This document shows, in pieces, positions 1 through 4,826 of a stretch of DNA of 6,694 nucleotides. The translations under genes and the position numbers were made by a program. The notes below the pieces were generated by a model. The model did not search any database and was not told the origin of the DNA. It saw only the letters and a program-made list of their open reading frames with translations. The stretch is from an uncultured Acidobacteriota bacterium (GTDB lineage Bacteria > Acidobacteriota > Terriglobia > UBA7540): assembly GCA_937900045.1 (NCBI GenBank), contig CALCEB010000135.1, forward strand, positions 1 to 6,694, read 5' to 3'. The first letter of the stretch is position 1; every line of letters begins with the position of its first letter.

Positions 1-53
1 GTCAATCCGCGACCGAGACGCCGTCCCGCCTCTGAGAATGCGCCGGATTCAGG

Positions 54-108
54 AAATACAGTGATTCTTCGCTTCGCTCGCCTCTGAATGACAGCACTGA
101 AGGTTTGG
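54..108 (+). repeat. Dispersed repeat family, copy 1
   Basis: This stretch reads AAATACA, then GATTCTTCGCTTCGCTC, then GAATGACA and ends AGGTTTGG. Its reverse complement aligns by eye along nearly its whole length with 2960-3009, including the outer CCAAACCT and TGTATTT ends. A shorter same-orientation relative lies at 3105-3147. The core is the common bacterial intergenic motif GTCATTCTGAGCGAAGCGAAG. Relative to the other copies it carries about 5 extra bases around 80-85. The shared sequence beyond the core suggests copying of a unit of at least 50 bp. Confidence 0.7.
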
Positions 109-131
109 ATGAGATTCAAGAGTCGAGGACA

Positions 132-162
132 CCGTCACTCCCGTGTAGGCGGAAATCCACCA
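132..162 (+). repeat. Palindromic repeat, degenerate dRS3-like copy
   Basis: Starts CCGTCACTCCCG and ends GAAATCCACCA. It aligns base for base with 185-215, differing at only a few positions, but the palindrome has decayed: the arms ACTCCCGT and GCGGAAAT leave two mismatches and a wobble. With its neighbour it forms a tandem pair at a 53-bp period. Confidence 0.7.
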
Positions 163-184
163 CTTTCGATATCGCACCAGGGCG

Positions 185-215
185 CCGTCATTCCCGCGCA
201 GGCGGGAATCCACCA
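185..215 (+). repeat. Palindromic repeat, intact dRS3-like copy
   Basis: A perfect 8-bp inverted repeat: ATTCCCGC (190-197), loop GCAG (198-201), GCGGGAAT (202-209). It fits the pattern ATTCCC-N8-GGGAAT described for neisserial dRS3 repeats. Similar sequences occur in many unrelated bacteria, so this does not imply Neisseria. It is flanked by the same CCGTC and CCACCA sequences as the degenerate copy at 132-162. Confidence 0.8.
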
Positions 216-329
216 CGGACGTTTGCCGTAATATACATCTCATTCGTATCGCTTGTATCGCCCATCTCATATCCCACTCTCCCCGTTCACCTCTGCCATC
301 ATGGTAGCCAGGGCACGCGGTTTGTGCTG

Positions 330-345
330 GGGGGTTTTCGCCCCC
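330..345 (+). promoter_or_regulatory. G/C-run hairpin in the leader of the broken gene
   Basis: Five G (330-334) can pair with five C (341-345) across a six-base loop TTTTCG. The hairpin ends about 20 bases before the ribosome-binding site AAGGAG (367-372) of the gene starting at 378. It could be a weak terminator for upstream transcription or a leader structure. There is no T-run after it, so an intrinsic terminator is unlikely. Confidence 0.3.
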
Positions 346-377
346 ATCATCCCAATCTTTCTATGCAAGGAGTTCCC

Positions 378-1337
378 ATGCCTTTACGCAAAGCTCCCGA
401 GCTCACGCCGGCCCGCGCGGCCCGGCCGGTAAATCGCAACCCCGCCTGAACTCGCTCCAGCACGGCGTCTACTCTTTACCCAATCACGATGACCGCCCGG
501 CCATGTTGGCCTTGGGCGAGGACCCCAAGGAATTCGACCGCCTTTGCCAGCGCCTCTTGGGTTCGTTCCTGTCCGCCGGCTCGTTTTTCGAGCAGCAGGT
601 CCTGGACCTTGCCCACCTTTACTGGCGGCGCGGCCGAGCGCGCTCAGGACGCTCTGCTCCTTGAGGAGCGGGAAAGCATCGAAATCCAGCACCGCCAGGA
701 TCTCCTGTTGCTCCAGCGCCAGTGCATCCCGGCCGCTGGAAACGATCGCAAGGTGCGCGGCCTGAACCTTCTCACACCCTGTCCTGCCAAGTTCCGCGAG
801 TTGCTCGAAGCACTGGAGGAGTTGCGCGGCCACCTCGCGGCCGGTGAATTCGGCGACCGGCCCCTGACCCTCACCTGGGAGATCTACGGTTCCTCGGCGG
901 CTACCGACGTGAACCAACAGCTTCTCGACCTGCTGCTCAAAGCCCGCGAGAAGTTGAAGAAGGGCGAGGCTGCGGACGCCGAACAGCGCAAGGCGCTGGA
1001 GCTGACCGGCGATGAGATCGAACGGGTGAAGGGTGAGCGGGACATCTGGGAGTTGGAGAATCCGGTGGAACCGCAAACCAAACGGGAGAAGGCGCTGGTA
1101 CCGGACGGACAAGCGTGGCAACAGACGCTGAAGATGCTGGAACACCTGGACCGAGCCATTGACCGCAAAACCCGCATCATCATGGACCTGGTATGGCGGG
1201 CAGAAAGCAACAAGCCCTCGCCAGGCGAAAGTGGTCCCGATTCTGTAGCGCCGGTGTCCTCACCGGCGGATTTCGGCGCTGAGGACAACGCCGCTACAGA
1301 AGATCGCAGGGGAAGAGCGCCGGATAACGCATGTTAA
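378..1337 (+). pseudogene. Hypothetical-family gene disrupted by two compensating frameshifts
   Basis: A strong ribosome-binding site (AAGGAG, 367-372, 5-base spacing) precedes ATG at 378, giving MPLRKAPELTPARAAR before a TGA at 447-449. The protein-like reading then continues in another frame: NSLQHGVYS (449-475), then GEDPKEFDRLCQRLLGSF and LDLAHLYWRR (to about 631). It then returns to the starting frame at about 629-636 with AERAQDALLLEERESIEIQH and runs to TAA at 1335-1337. The shifts (about 440-446 and 629-636) cancel out. Reconnected, this would be about 319 residues, rich in charged helical segments. The N-terminal Asn-Ser-Leu-x-His-Gly motif followed by a GEDPxEFxxL segment resembles, from memory, a multi-copy family of uncharacterised proteins with an N-A/S-L-x-H-G motif. 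No function is known to me. The last ~30 residues overlap a double-hairpin repeat. Alternatives are sequencing or assembly errors, or translation of only the part starting at ATG 489. That shorter frame would have a non-family N-terminus. Confidence 0.62.
1242..1300. repeat. 59-bp double-hairpin inverted repeat (REP-pair/BIME-like)
   Basis: The outer arms start TCTGTAGCG and end CGCTACAGA. By my count 24 of 29 positions match between the left half and the reverse complement of the right half, centred on base 1271. Each half is itself a hairpin. The left is CGCCGGTG-TCCT-CACCGGCG (1249-1268), a perfect 8-bp stem. The right (1274-1293) folds in the same shape with loop AGGA. Two of the five differences between halves fall at the two ends of one stem pair and are fully compensatory (C-G to G-C). 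Two more convert a G-C pair to a T-G wobble on the other strand. It lies inside the 3' end of the broken gene, read in frame, and about 90 bp upstream of the putative trmFO -10 box. Confidence 0.8.
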
Positions 1338-1389
1338 GTCGTTGGCAGCTCTACAGTCCGCGCGGGACGTGCGCCTTTCGCGTTCAGGA

Positions 1390-1395
1390 TATAAT
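1390..1395 (+). promoter_or_regulatory. Putative -10 box for trmFO
   Basis: A perfect TATAAT lies 18 bases before the TTG start of trmFO. No good -35 hexamer sits 16-18 bases upstream (1367-1372 reads ACGTGC). If used, transcription would begin near 1402, at the ribosome-binding site, giving a leader of only about 12 bases. The match may be chance. Confidence 0.35.
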
Positions 1396-1401
1396 GCCAA
1401 C

Positions 1402-1407
1402 AAGGAG
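1402..1407 (+). promoter_or_regulatory. Ribosome-binding site fixing the TTG start of trmFO
   Basis: AAGGAG sits 6 bases before TTG at 1414. It supports that start over the in-frame TTG at 1342. The earlier start would add 24 residues ahead of the FAD-binding strand and has no comparable Shine-Dalgarno sequence. Confidence 0.75.
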
Positions 1408-1413
1408 CAAATA

Positions 1414-2796
1414 TTGAAATCCGTCGTCATTGCCGGCGCGGGACTGGCGGGAAGCGAAGCGGCTTGGCAGATTGCCACGCGGGGCATTCCGGTAACGCTG
1501 TTTGAGATGCGGCCCGCGCGCCCCACTCCCGCTCACAAGACCGCCCAATTTGCCGAACTCGTGTGCAGCAATTCGCTGAAGTCCAACTCGCCGGGCGCTG
1601 CCTCCTGGCTGCTCAAGGAGGAACTGCGCAAGGGCGGCTCATTCCTGATGCGGCAGGCGGACCTTCACGCCGTCCCCGGCGGCTCGGCTTTGGCAGTTGA
1701 CCGCGAGAGCTTCGCCCAATCCGTCACGGAGGTCCTCGAGCGCCACCCGCTCATTTCCGTCCGGCGCGAGGAACTGACGGCGATTCCCGCCAGCGGAATT
1801 TTCCTGATGGCCGCCGGACCGCTGACCTCGGATGCCCTGGCGCGCGGGCTTCAAGATCTGACCGGCGCCGAAAACTTGGTCTTCTACGATTCCATCAGTC
1901 CCATCGTCGATGCGGATTCTCTCAACATGGATCGCATCTTCCGCGCTTCGCGCTACGGCAAGGGCGGCGAGGATTATCTGAACTGCCCGCTGAACGAAGA
2001 GGAATATCGCGCCTTTTACGAAGCCTTGCGCGAAGCCGAAGCGGTGGAACGCCATGCCTTCGAGGACACGCGCTATTTTGAAGCCTGCCTTCCCATCGAA
2101 GAGATCTCCCGCCGGGGATTTGATACGCTTCGTTTCGGACCGATGAAGCCCGTGGGCTTGATTGATCCTCGCACCGGCAAGCAGCCCCATGCTGTCGTGC
2201 AGCTTCGCCCGGAGAATCTTCGCTTTTCGAGTTACAATCTGGTGGGATTTCAAAACCACCTGAAATTTCCGGAACAAAAACGCATCCTGCGCATGATTCC
2301 GGGACTTGAGAACGCCGAGTTTCTGCGGTTCGGACAAATTCACCGCAATACTTACATCAACGCTCCGCGCTTGCTGGCGCCTGACCTCAGCCTGCGCCGG
2401 TCTCCGGACGTCTTCGTCGCGGGACAGCTCTCTGGCGTCGAAGGCTACGTGGAGTCGATTGCCACCGGCTTTCTGGCGGGTCTCGCCATCACCCATCGCT
2501 CGCAGCAGGCTTGCTTTGTTCCGCCGCCTCGCGCCACGGCGATCGGATCGCTTGTTCATTACATCACGCACGCCGAGGCCAAGAACTATCAACCCGCGAA
2601 TATCTCTTTCGACCTGCTTCCGCCGCTCGAAGGCGTGCCCCGGCACATCGCGCGGGATCGCCAAGCGCGGCGGGAGTTGCAATGCCACTGGGCATTGGAG
2701 GAACTCACGCGCTGGTTGAACGATTGCGAAGAATTCTCACTTCTAGGAGATGAAAGCGTGCGCAGACCGGATAAGCGTGGGGTCTCGACAGGCTGA
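1414..2796 (+). CDS. trmFO: Methylenetetrahydrofolate--tRNA-(uracil-5-)-methyltransferase TrmFO
   Basis: TrmFO makes 5-methyluridine at position 54 of the tRNA T-loop. It uses the methylene group of 5,10-methylenetetrahydrofolate and reduced FAD, unlike the SAM-dependent TrmA. The 460-residue product starts MKSVVIAGAGLAGSEAAW, with the FAD-binding G8-x-G10-x-x-G13 motif and the acidic strand end FEMRP (E31). Next come ELVCSNSLKSN with Cys51 and FEACLPIEE with Cys225. These match the two functional cysteines known in the family (Cys53/Cys226 in Bacillus subtilis). FGPMKPVGL (241-249) and GYVESIATG (344-352) are further family signatures. The length is slightly above the usual ~435-450, and the last ~20 residues (from about GDESVRRP) look unlike a conserved domain and end at the border of a repeat island. 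The start is TTG with a good ribosome-binding site. A xer recombinase follows, a known gid/xerC neighbourhood. Confidence 0.95.
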   Translation: MKSVVIAGAGLAGSEAAWQIATRGIPVTLFEMRPARPTPAHKTAQFAELVCSNSLKSNSPGAASWLLKEELRKGGSFLMRQADLHAVPGGSALAVDRESFAQSVTEVLERHPLISVRREELTAIPASGIFLMAAGPLTSDALARGLQDLTGAENLVFYDSISPIVDADSLNMDRIFRASRYGKGGEDYLNCPLNEEEYRAFYEALREAEAVERHAFEDTRYFEACLPIEEISRRGFDTLRFGPMKPVGLIDPRTGKQPHAVVQLRPENLRFSSYNLVGFQNHLKFPEQKRILRMIPGLENAEFLRFGQIHRNTYINAPRLLAPDLSLRRSPDVFVAGQLSGVEGYVESIATGFLAGLAITHRSQQACFVPPPRATAIGSLVHYITHAEAKNYQPANISFDLLPPLEGVPRHIARDRQARRELQCHWALEELTRWLNDCEEFSLLGDESVRRPDKRGVSTG

Positions 2797-2808
2797 GTTT
2801 GAACCACA

Positions 2809-2887
2809 GCCCTCTCCCTTTGGGAAGGCCGGCGCAAGGAAGCAACGCTTCCCTCCGCGCCGGGTGAGGGCAAACGACGCGAACCCC
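2809..2887 (+). repeat. CCCTCTCCC-type repeat, copy A
   Basis: This ~79-bp unit begins GCCCTCTCCCTTTGGGA and ends GCGAACCCC. It matches 3207-3286 along its length with scattered changes (for example GGAAGGCCGG here against GGGAGAGGGTGG there). The changes break the hairpin stem that is perfect in the other copy. The internal CCGGGTGAGGGC segment is shared. Variants of this CCCTCTCCC...GGGTGAGGG unit are known as intergenic repeats in many bacteria. Confidence 0.8.
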
Positions 2888-2900
2888 GTTTCAGATTACA

Positions 2901-2926
2901 GCCCTCTCCCTTTGGACAGGGGTTGG
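2901..2926 (+). repeat. Truncated CCCTCTCCC-type repeat
   Basis: GCCCTCTCCCTTTGG matches the beginning of the neighbouring full-length copies. After ACAGGGG the similarity stops, so only the hairpin-forming end is present. It lies 13 bp after copy A. Confidence 0.65.
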
Positions 2927-2959
2927 AATTTCTACATTTCCGGTGTCTGGGAGTTTCAG

Positions 2960-3009
2960 CCAAACCTCCAGTACTGTCATCCTGAGCGGAGCGAAGGATC
3001 ACTGTATTT
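2960..3009 (-). repeat. Dispersed repeat family, copy 2 (inverted)
   Basis: Reads CCAAACCT, then TGTCATCCTGAGCGGAGCG, ending ACTGTATTT. It is the reverse complement of copy 1 at 54-108 with few substitutions and one ~5-base indel. Relative to 3105-3147 it is also inverted, so the two form ~45-bp arms around a ~95-bp spacer. Confidence 0.75.
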
Positions 3010-3104
3010 GACGTCTTCCTCGGCTGCGAACGAACTGGAGACGCTTGGCGGTGTTTACGCTGAGCAGTCGAACCGGAATTCTTCGCGCAGTTTACCCTGA
3101 GCGG

Positions 3105-3147
3105 AAATACTGAGATTCTTCGCTTCGCTCAGAATGACAAGTGAAGG
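3105..3147 (+). repeat. Dispersed repeat family, copy 3
   Basis: Begins AAATACTGAGATTCTTCG, continues CTTCGCTCAGAATGACA and ends in GTGAAGG. It has the orientation of copy 1 and is inverted relative to copy 2. A short duplicate of its CAGAATGACA segment (3130-3139) recurs at 3149-3158. Confidence 0.7.
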
Positions 3148-3206
3148 GCAGAATGACAGCGAAGCGCTTAGAATGGCGTGCTGGCCCCCAAATACAGAAA
3201 CTCGAG

Positions 3207-3286
3207 GCCCTCTCCCTTTGGGAGAGGGTGGCGCAGGGAAGCAACGCCTCCCGTCGCGCCGGGTGAGGGCAAACTACGCGAACCCC
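3207..3286 (+). repeat. CCCTCTCCC-type repeat, copy B with perfect hairpin
   Basis: CCCTCTCCC-TTT-GGGAGAGGG (3208-3228) is a perfect 9-bp stem with a 3-base loop. The unit then runs through GCGCCGGGTGAGGGC to GCGAACCCC. It matches 2809-2887. Its 3' end lies only 11 bases before the xerC ribosome-binding site, so the hairpin would be in the 5' region of any transcript entering xerC from upstream. Confidence 0.8.
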
Positions 3287-3308
3287 GCAACAGAGCGAAG
3301 GAGACCTG

Positions 3309-4220
3309 ATGGACGAACTCTTCGATCTCTATTTCCGTTATCTCCAATTTGAACGGAACGCTTCTCCGCATACGCTGCGCAACTATCGCGCCGATCTTCT
3401 CCAGTTCCGGGATTTCTTGAAGCGCGAGCAACCGGAATTGCCGCTCACCGTTGAATCCATTGACGCCGCGCGGATTCGCGCCTACCTCGCTCACCTATAT
3501 GAGGCCCAGCGCAAGAAAACCTCGATTGCGCGCAAGCTCGCGGCGCTGCGGGCGTTCTTCAAGTTCATGGTCCACGAAGGAAAACTCATGGTAAATCCGG
3601 CAGTGGATGTCTCAACGCCCAAACTCCCCAAGACCCTGCCCCGCATCATGACCGAAGAAGAAACCAACGGCCTGCTGGACCGCTTGACGGGAGAATCCGA
3701 GAGTGGGGAGCCCGCGATGGCGCGCGCCCGCGCCATCCTCGAACTGCTTTATGCCTCCGGCCTGCGGGTGAGTGAGCTGACCGGCCTCGACTTGCGCAGC
3801 ATCAACCTGGGTGACGGCTTGCTGCTGGTTCGCGGCAAAGGGCGGAAGGAACGGATGGTGCCGTTCGGCTCCAAGGCCCGCAATGCCATCCTGAATTATC
3901 TCCCGGTGCGCGAAAAGATTTTGCGAATCAGCCGTAGCTCCTCGCACGCGCTCTTCCTCAACGCGCGAGGCGGCCGCTTGACGGCGCGTTCCGTGGACCG
4001 CCTGGTGAAGAAATACGTAAGCCAATTCGGCCCGCAGGTGAAAGTGAGCCCGCACTCCTTGCGCCATGCCTTCGCGTCGCATTTGTTGGCGGAGGGCGCA
4101 GACTTGCGAGCGATTCAAGAAATGCTGGGCCACGCCAGCCTTTCAACCACCCAAAAATACACCCAAGTCTCGATTCAAAAATTGATGGAAATTTATGACA
4201 AGACTCACCCCAAAGCTTGA
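3309..4220 (+). CDS. xerC: Tyrosine recombinase of the XerC/XerD family
   Basis: The likely role is resolution of chromosome dimers by recombination at dif during division, acting with FtsK and a partner Xer protein, or alone in single-Xer lineages. The 303-residue product has the usual ~300 length. An N-terminal SAM-like core-binding domain (about 1-90, with ASPHTLRNYRADLLQF) precedes the catalytic domain. Catalytic residues are all present: Arg153 (SGLRVSELTGLD), Lys177 (RGKGRKERMVPF), His249 and Arg252 (HSLRHAFASHLL), His275 (LGHASLSTTQKY) and nucleophile Tyr284. The ATG has AAGGAG at 3298-3303, 5 bases upstream. Full catalytic motifs, normal length and the place after trmFO, as in the gid-codV arrangement, favour a housekeeping Xer over a phage or integron integrase. 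XerC is preferred to XerD only by context. No dif-like site was identified in the window. Confidence 0.92.
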   Translation: MDELFDLYFRYLQFERNASPHTLRNYRADLLQFRDFLKREQPELPLTVESIDAARIRAYLAHLYEAQRKKTSIARKLAALRAFFKFMVHEGKLMVNPAVDVSTPKLPKTLPRIMTEEETNGLLDRLTGESESGEPAMARARAILELLYASGLRVSELTGLDLRSINLGDGLLLVRGKGRKERMVPFGSKARNAILNYLPVREKILRISRSSSHALFLNARGGRLTARSVDRLVKKYVSQFGPQVKVSPHSLRHAFASHLLAEGADLRAIQEMLGHASLSTTQKYTQVSIQKLMEIYDKTHPKA

Positions 4221-4365
4221 TCCGGGCCGTAGGGCCGCAACACACACAATTGCGCCCTGCCGTTCAGATGCGGTAACCTGAATTCATTCCCGGCGCAGGC
4301 AGGTGAGGATCATTTGCGGGAAAAGTATAGCGGAAATAAGAATTTCGTTCTTTTCGTGAGGCGTG
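4221..4365. other. Short intergenic gap between xerC and the Rieske gene
   Basis: This gap of about 145 bp contains no recognised repeat and no clear terminator. A GGCC-GTAG-GGCC element just after the xerC stop is too short and lacks a T-run. A/T-rich sequence at about 4321-4350 (with AAGTATAG and AAATAAGAA) could hold a promoter for the Rieske gene, but no convincing -35/-10 pair is seen. Confidence 0.5.
4358..4361 (+). promoter_or_regulatory. Weak ribosome-binding site deciding the Rieske start
   Basis: GAGG lies 4 bases before ATG 4366 and only 1 base before the in-frame GTG at 4363. Spacing therefore favours the ATG, giving a protein beginning MAEFVKVAEL. Confidence 0.55.
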
Positions 4366-4671
4366 ATGGCAGAATTTGTGAAAGTCGCTGAACTGTCTGA
4401 TCTCCAGGCCGGGACCGGCAAACCAGTCGAGGCCAACGGCAAGGCCATCGCCATCTTCAATGTGGATGGCAAGATTTATGCCATGGACAACACTTGCCTG
4501 CATCACGGTGGTCCATTAGGCGATGGCTTTTTGGAAGGTCATATTGTGAGCTGTCCCTGGCACATGTGGGAATACGACGTTCGGACCGGACAGGTTTGCA
4601 GCAACCCGGATCAGAAGTTGGCCACGTATCCAGTCGAAGTGGATGGGAATGACATCAAGGTGGCGATATAA
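4366..4671 (+). CDS. Small soluble Rieske [2Fe-2S] ferredoxin
   Basis: This 101-residue, single-domain protein is typical in size for Rieske ferredoxins of the BphA3/NirD type. The cluster ligands are clear: Cys44-x-His46 (NTCLHHGGPLGDG) and Cys63-x-x-His66 (VSCPWHMWEYD), separated by 16 residues. Family features around them are FNVDGKIYAMDN before the first pair and GQVCSNPDQKLATYPVEVDG after the second. There is no signal peptide or membrane segment, so it should be a cytoplasmic electron carrier. Such proteins usually serve a ring-hydroxylating oxygenase or sit as the small subunit of nitrite reductase. Neither partner is encoded nearby, so the substrate cannot be assigned. It sits alone between xerC and mutM with gaps of about 145 and 155 bp, so it may be its own transcription unit. 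Confidence 0.93.
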   Translation: MAEFVKVAELSDLQAGTGKPVEANGKAIAIFNVDGKIYAMDNTCLHHGGPLGDGFLEGHIVSCPWHMWEYDVRTGQVCSNPDQKLATYPVEVDGNDIKVAI

Positions 4672-4826
4672 GCTGGACATTTGATAAGCATGACAGGAAG
4701 ACCGGTCACCGGCCATTCTGAATGAAGTGAAGAATCTGAAGAAGCCATCCGCTCTCAGCAATCAGCCCGCAGCATGGGTGGTTCGTCCTTTTTGCCGACG
4801 GCTGTTTTCTGGCGGCTTTTGAAAAC
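4672..4826. other. Intergenic gap before mutM
   Basis: This gap of about 155 bp contains a degenerate copy of the dispersed repeat family at 4714-4737 and a short CCGG-TCA-CCGG palindrome just before it (about 4702-4712). The mutM start has only a distant GGCGG (4811-4815) as a possible ribosome-binding site. No clear promoter or terminator is seen. Confidence 0.5.
4714..4737 (-). repeat. Dispersed repeat family, degenerate copy 4
   Basis: CATTCTGA, ATGAAG, TGAAGAATCT in sequence matches the core of the family (CATTCTGA, GCGAAG, CGAAGAATCT as read on the reverse of copy 3) at 21 of 24 positions by my count. All three differences are transitions. The orientation is that of copy 2. The flanking CCAAACCT and TGTATTT ends are absent. 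Confidence 0.55.

Larger units (their letters stand above)
1..377. other. Intergenic, repeat-bearing left flank without a credible gene
   Basis: No convincing complete gene is visible here. The first ~60 bases could be the 3' end of an upstream + strand gene: one frame is open from base 2 to a TGA at 62-64, which lies at the edge of a dispersed repeat copy. Other frames close at 30-32 and 85-87, so the true frame cannot be chosen. The rest holds a repeat-family copy (54-108), two palindromic repeats (132-162, 185-215), and a pyrimidine-rich stretch (about 225-300). A G-run/C-run hairpin (330-345) follows, then the ribosome-binding site of the broken gene beginning at 378. Open frames across this stretch read straight through the repeats and have no protein-like composition. 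Confidence 0.6.
2797..3308. other. Repeat island between trmFO and xerC, no credible gene
   Basis: This stretch of about 510 bp is composed largely of dispersed repeats. It holds two copies of an ~80-bp CCCTCTCCC-type element (2809-2887, 3207-3286) and a 3'-truncated third (2901-2926). It also holds an inverted pair of the GTCATCCTGAGCGGAGCGAAG family (2960-3009, 3105-3147). The segment between them (3010-3104) shows nothing recognisable. Frames open on both strands across it are translations of repeats. The last bases provide the xerC ribosome-binding site. I see no intrinsic terminator with a T-run, but the CCCTCTCCC hairpins could slow or stop transcription. Confidence 0.75.

Noticed and set aside
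128..220. Possible CRISPR-like array from two similar 31-bp repeats
   Set aside because: There are only two units, one degenerate, the spacing is 22 bp, and no cas gene is present. They are palindromic intergenic repeats.
384..1145. A 253-codon open frame on the - strand opposite the broken gene
   Set aside because: The translation is low-complexity Arg/Leu/Gly-rich sequence, and the + strand carries a strong ribosome-binding site and protein-like segments. The antisense frame is best explained as a shadow.
1342..1413. Longer TrmFO start at TTG 1342
   Set aside because: It would place 24 non-family residues before the FAD-binding strand and lacks a Shine-Dalgarno sequence. The start at 1414 has AAGGAG at ideal spacing.
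1639..2688. A 349-codon open frame on the - strand
   Set aside because: It lies wholly within trmFO, whose + strand product has full family motifs. The - strand translation has no recognisable domain, and long antisense frames are common in GC-rich genes.
2750..3352. Open frames on the + strand through the trmFO-xerC gap
   Set aside because: They translate dispersed repeats (for example CHPERSEGS from the GTCATCCTGAGCGG motif), have no good start context, and overlap trmFO or the xerC start.
3309..4220. Phage integrase or integron integrase as an alternative to Xer
   Set aside because: There is no attachment site, tRNA, phage gene or cassette nearby. Length and motifs fit the housekeeping Xer family, and the trmFO neighbourhood supports it.
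4221..4245. Possible terminator after xerC
   Set aside because: The GGCC-GTAG-GGCC stem is 4 bp and no T-run follows.
4793..4822. Possible terminator or leader hairpin before mutM (GCCGACGGC, then TGTTTT and GGCGGCTTTT)
   Set aside because: The stem options are short and compete with each other, and the position directly before the mutM start makes termination unlikely.
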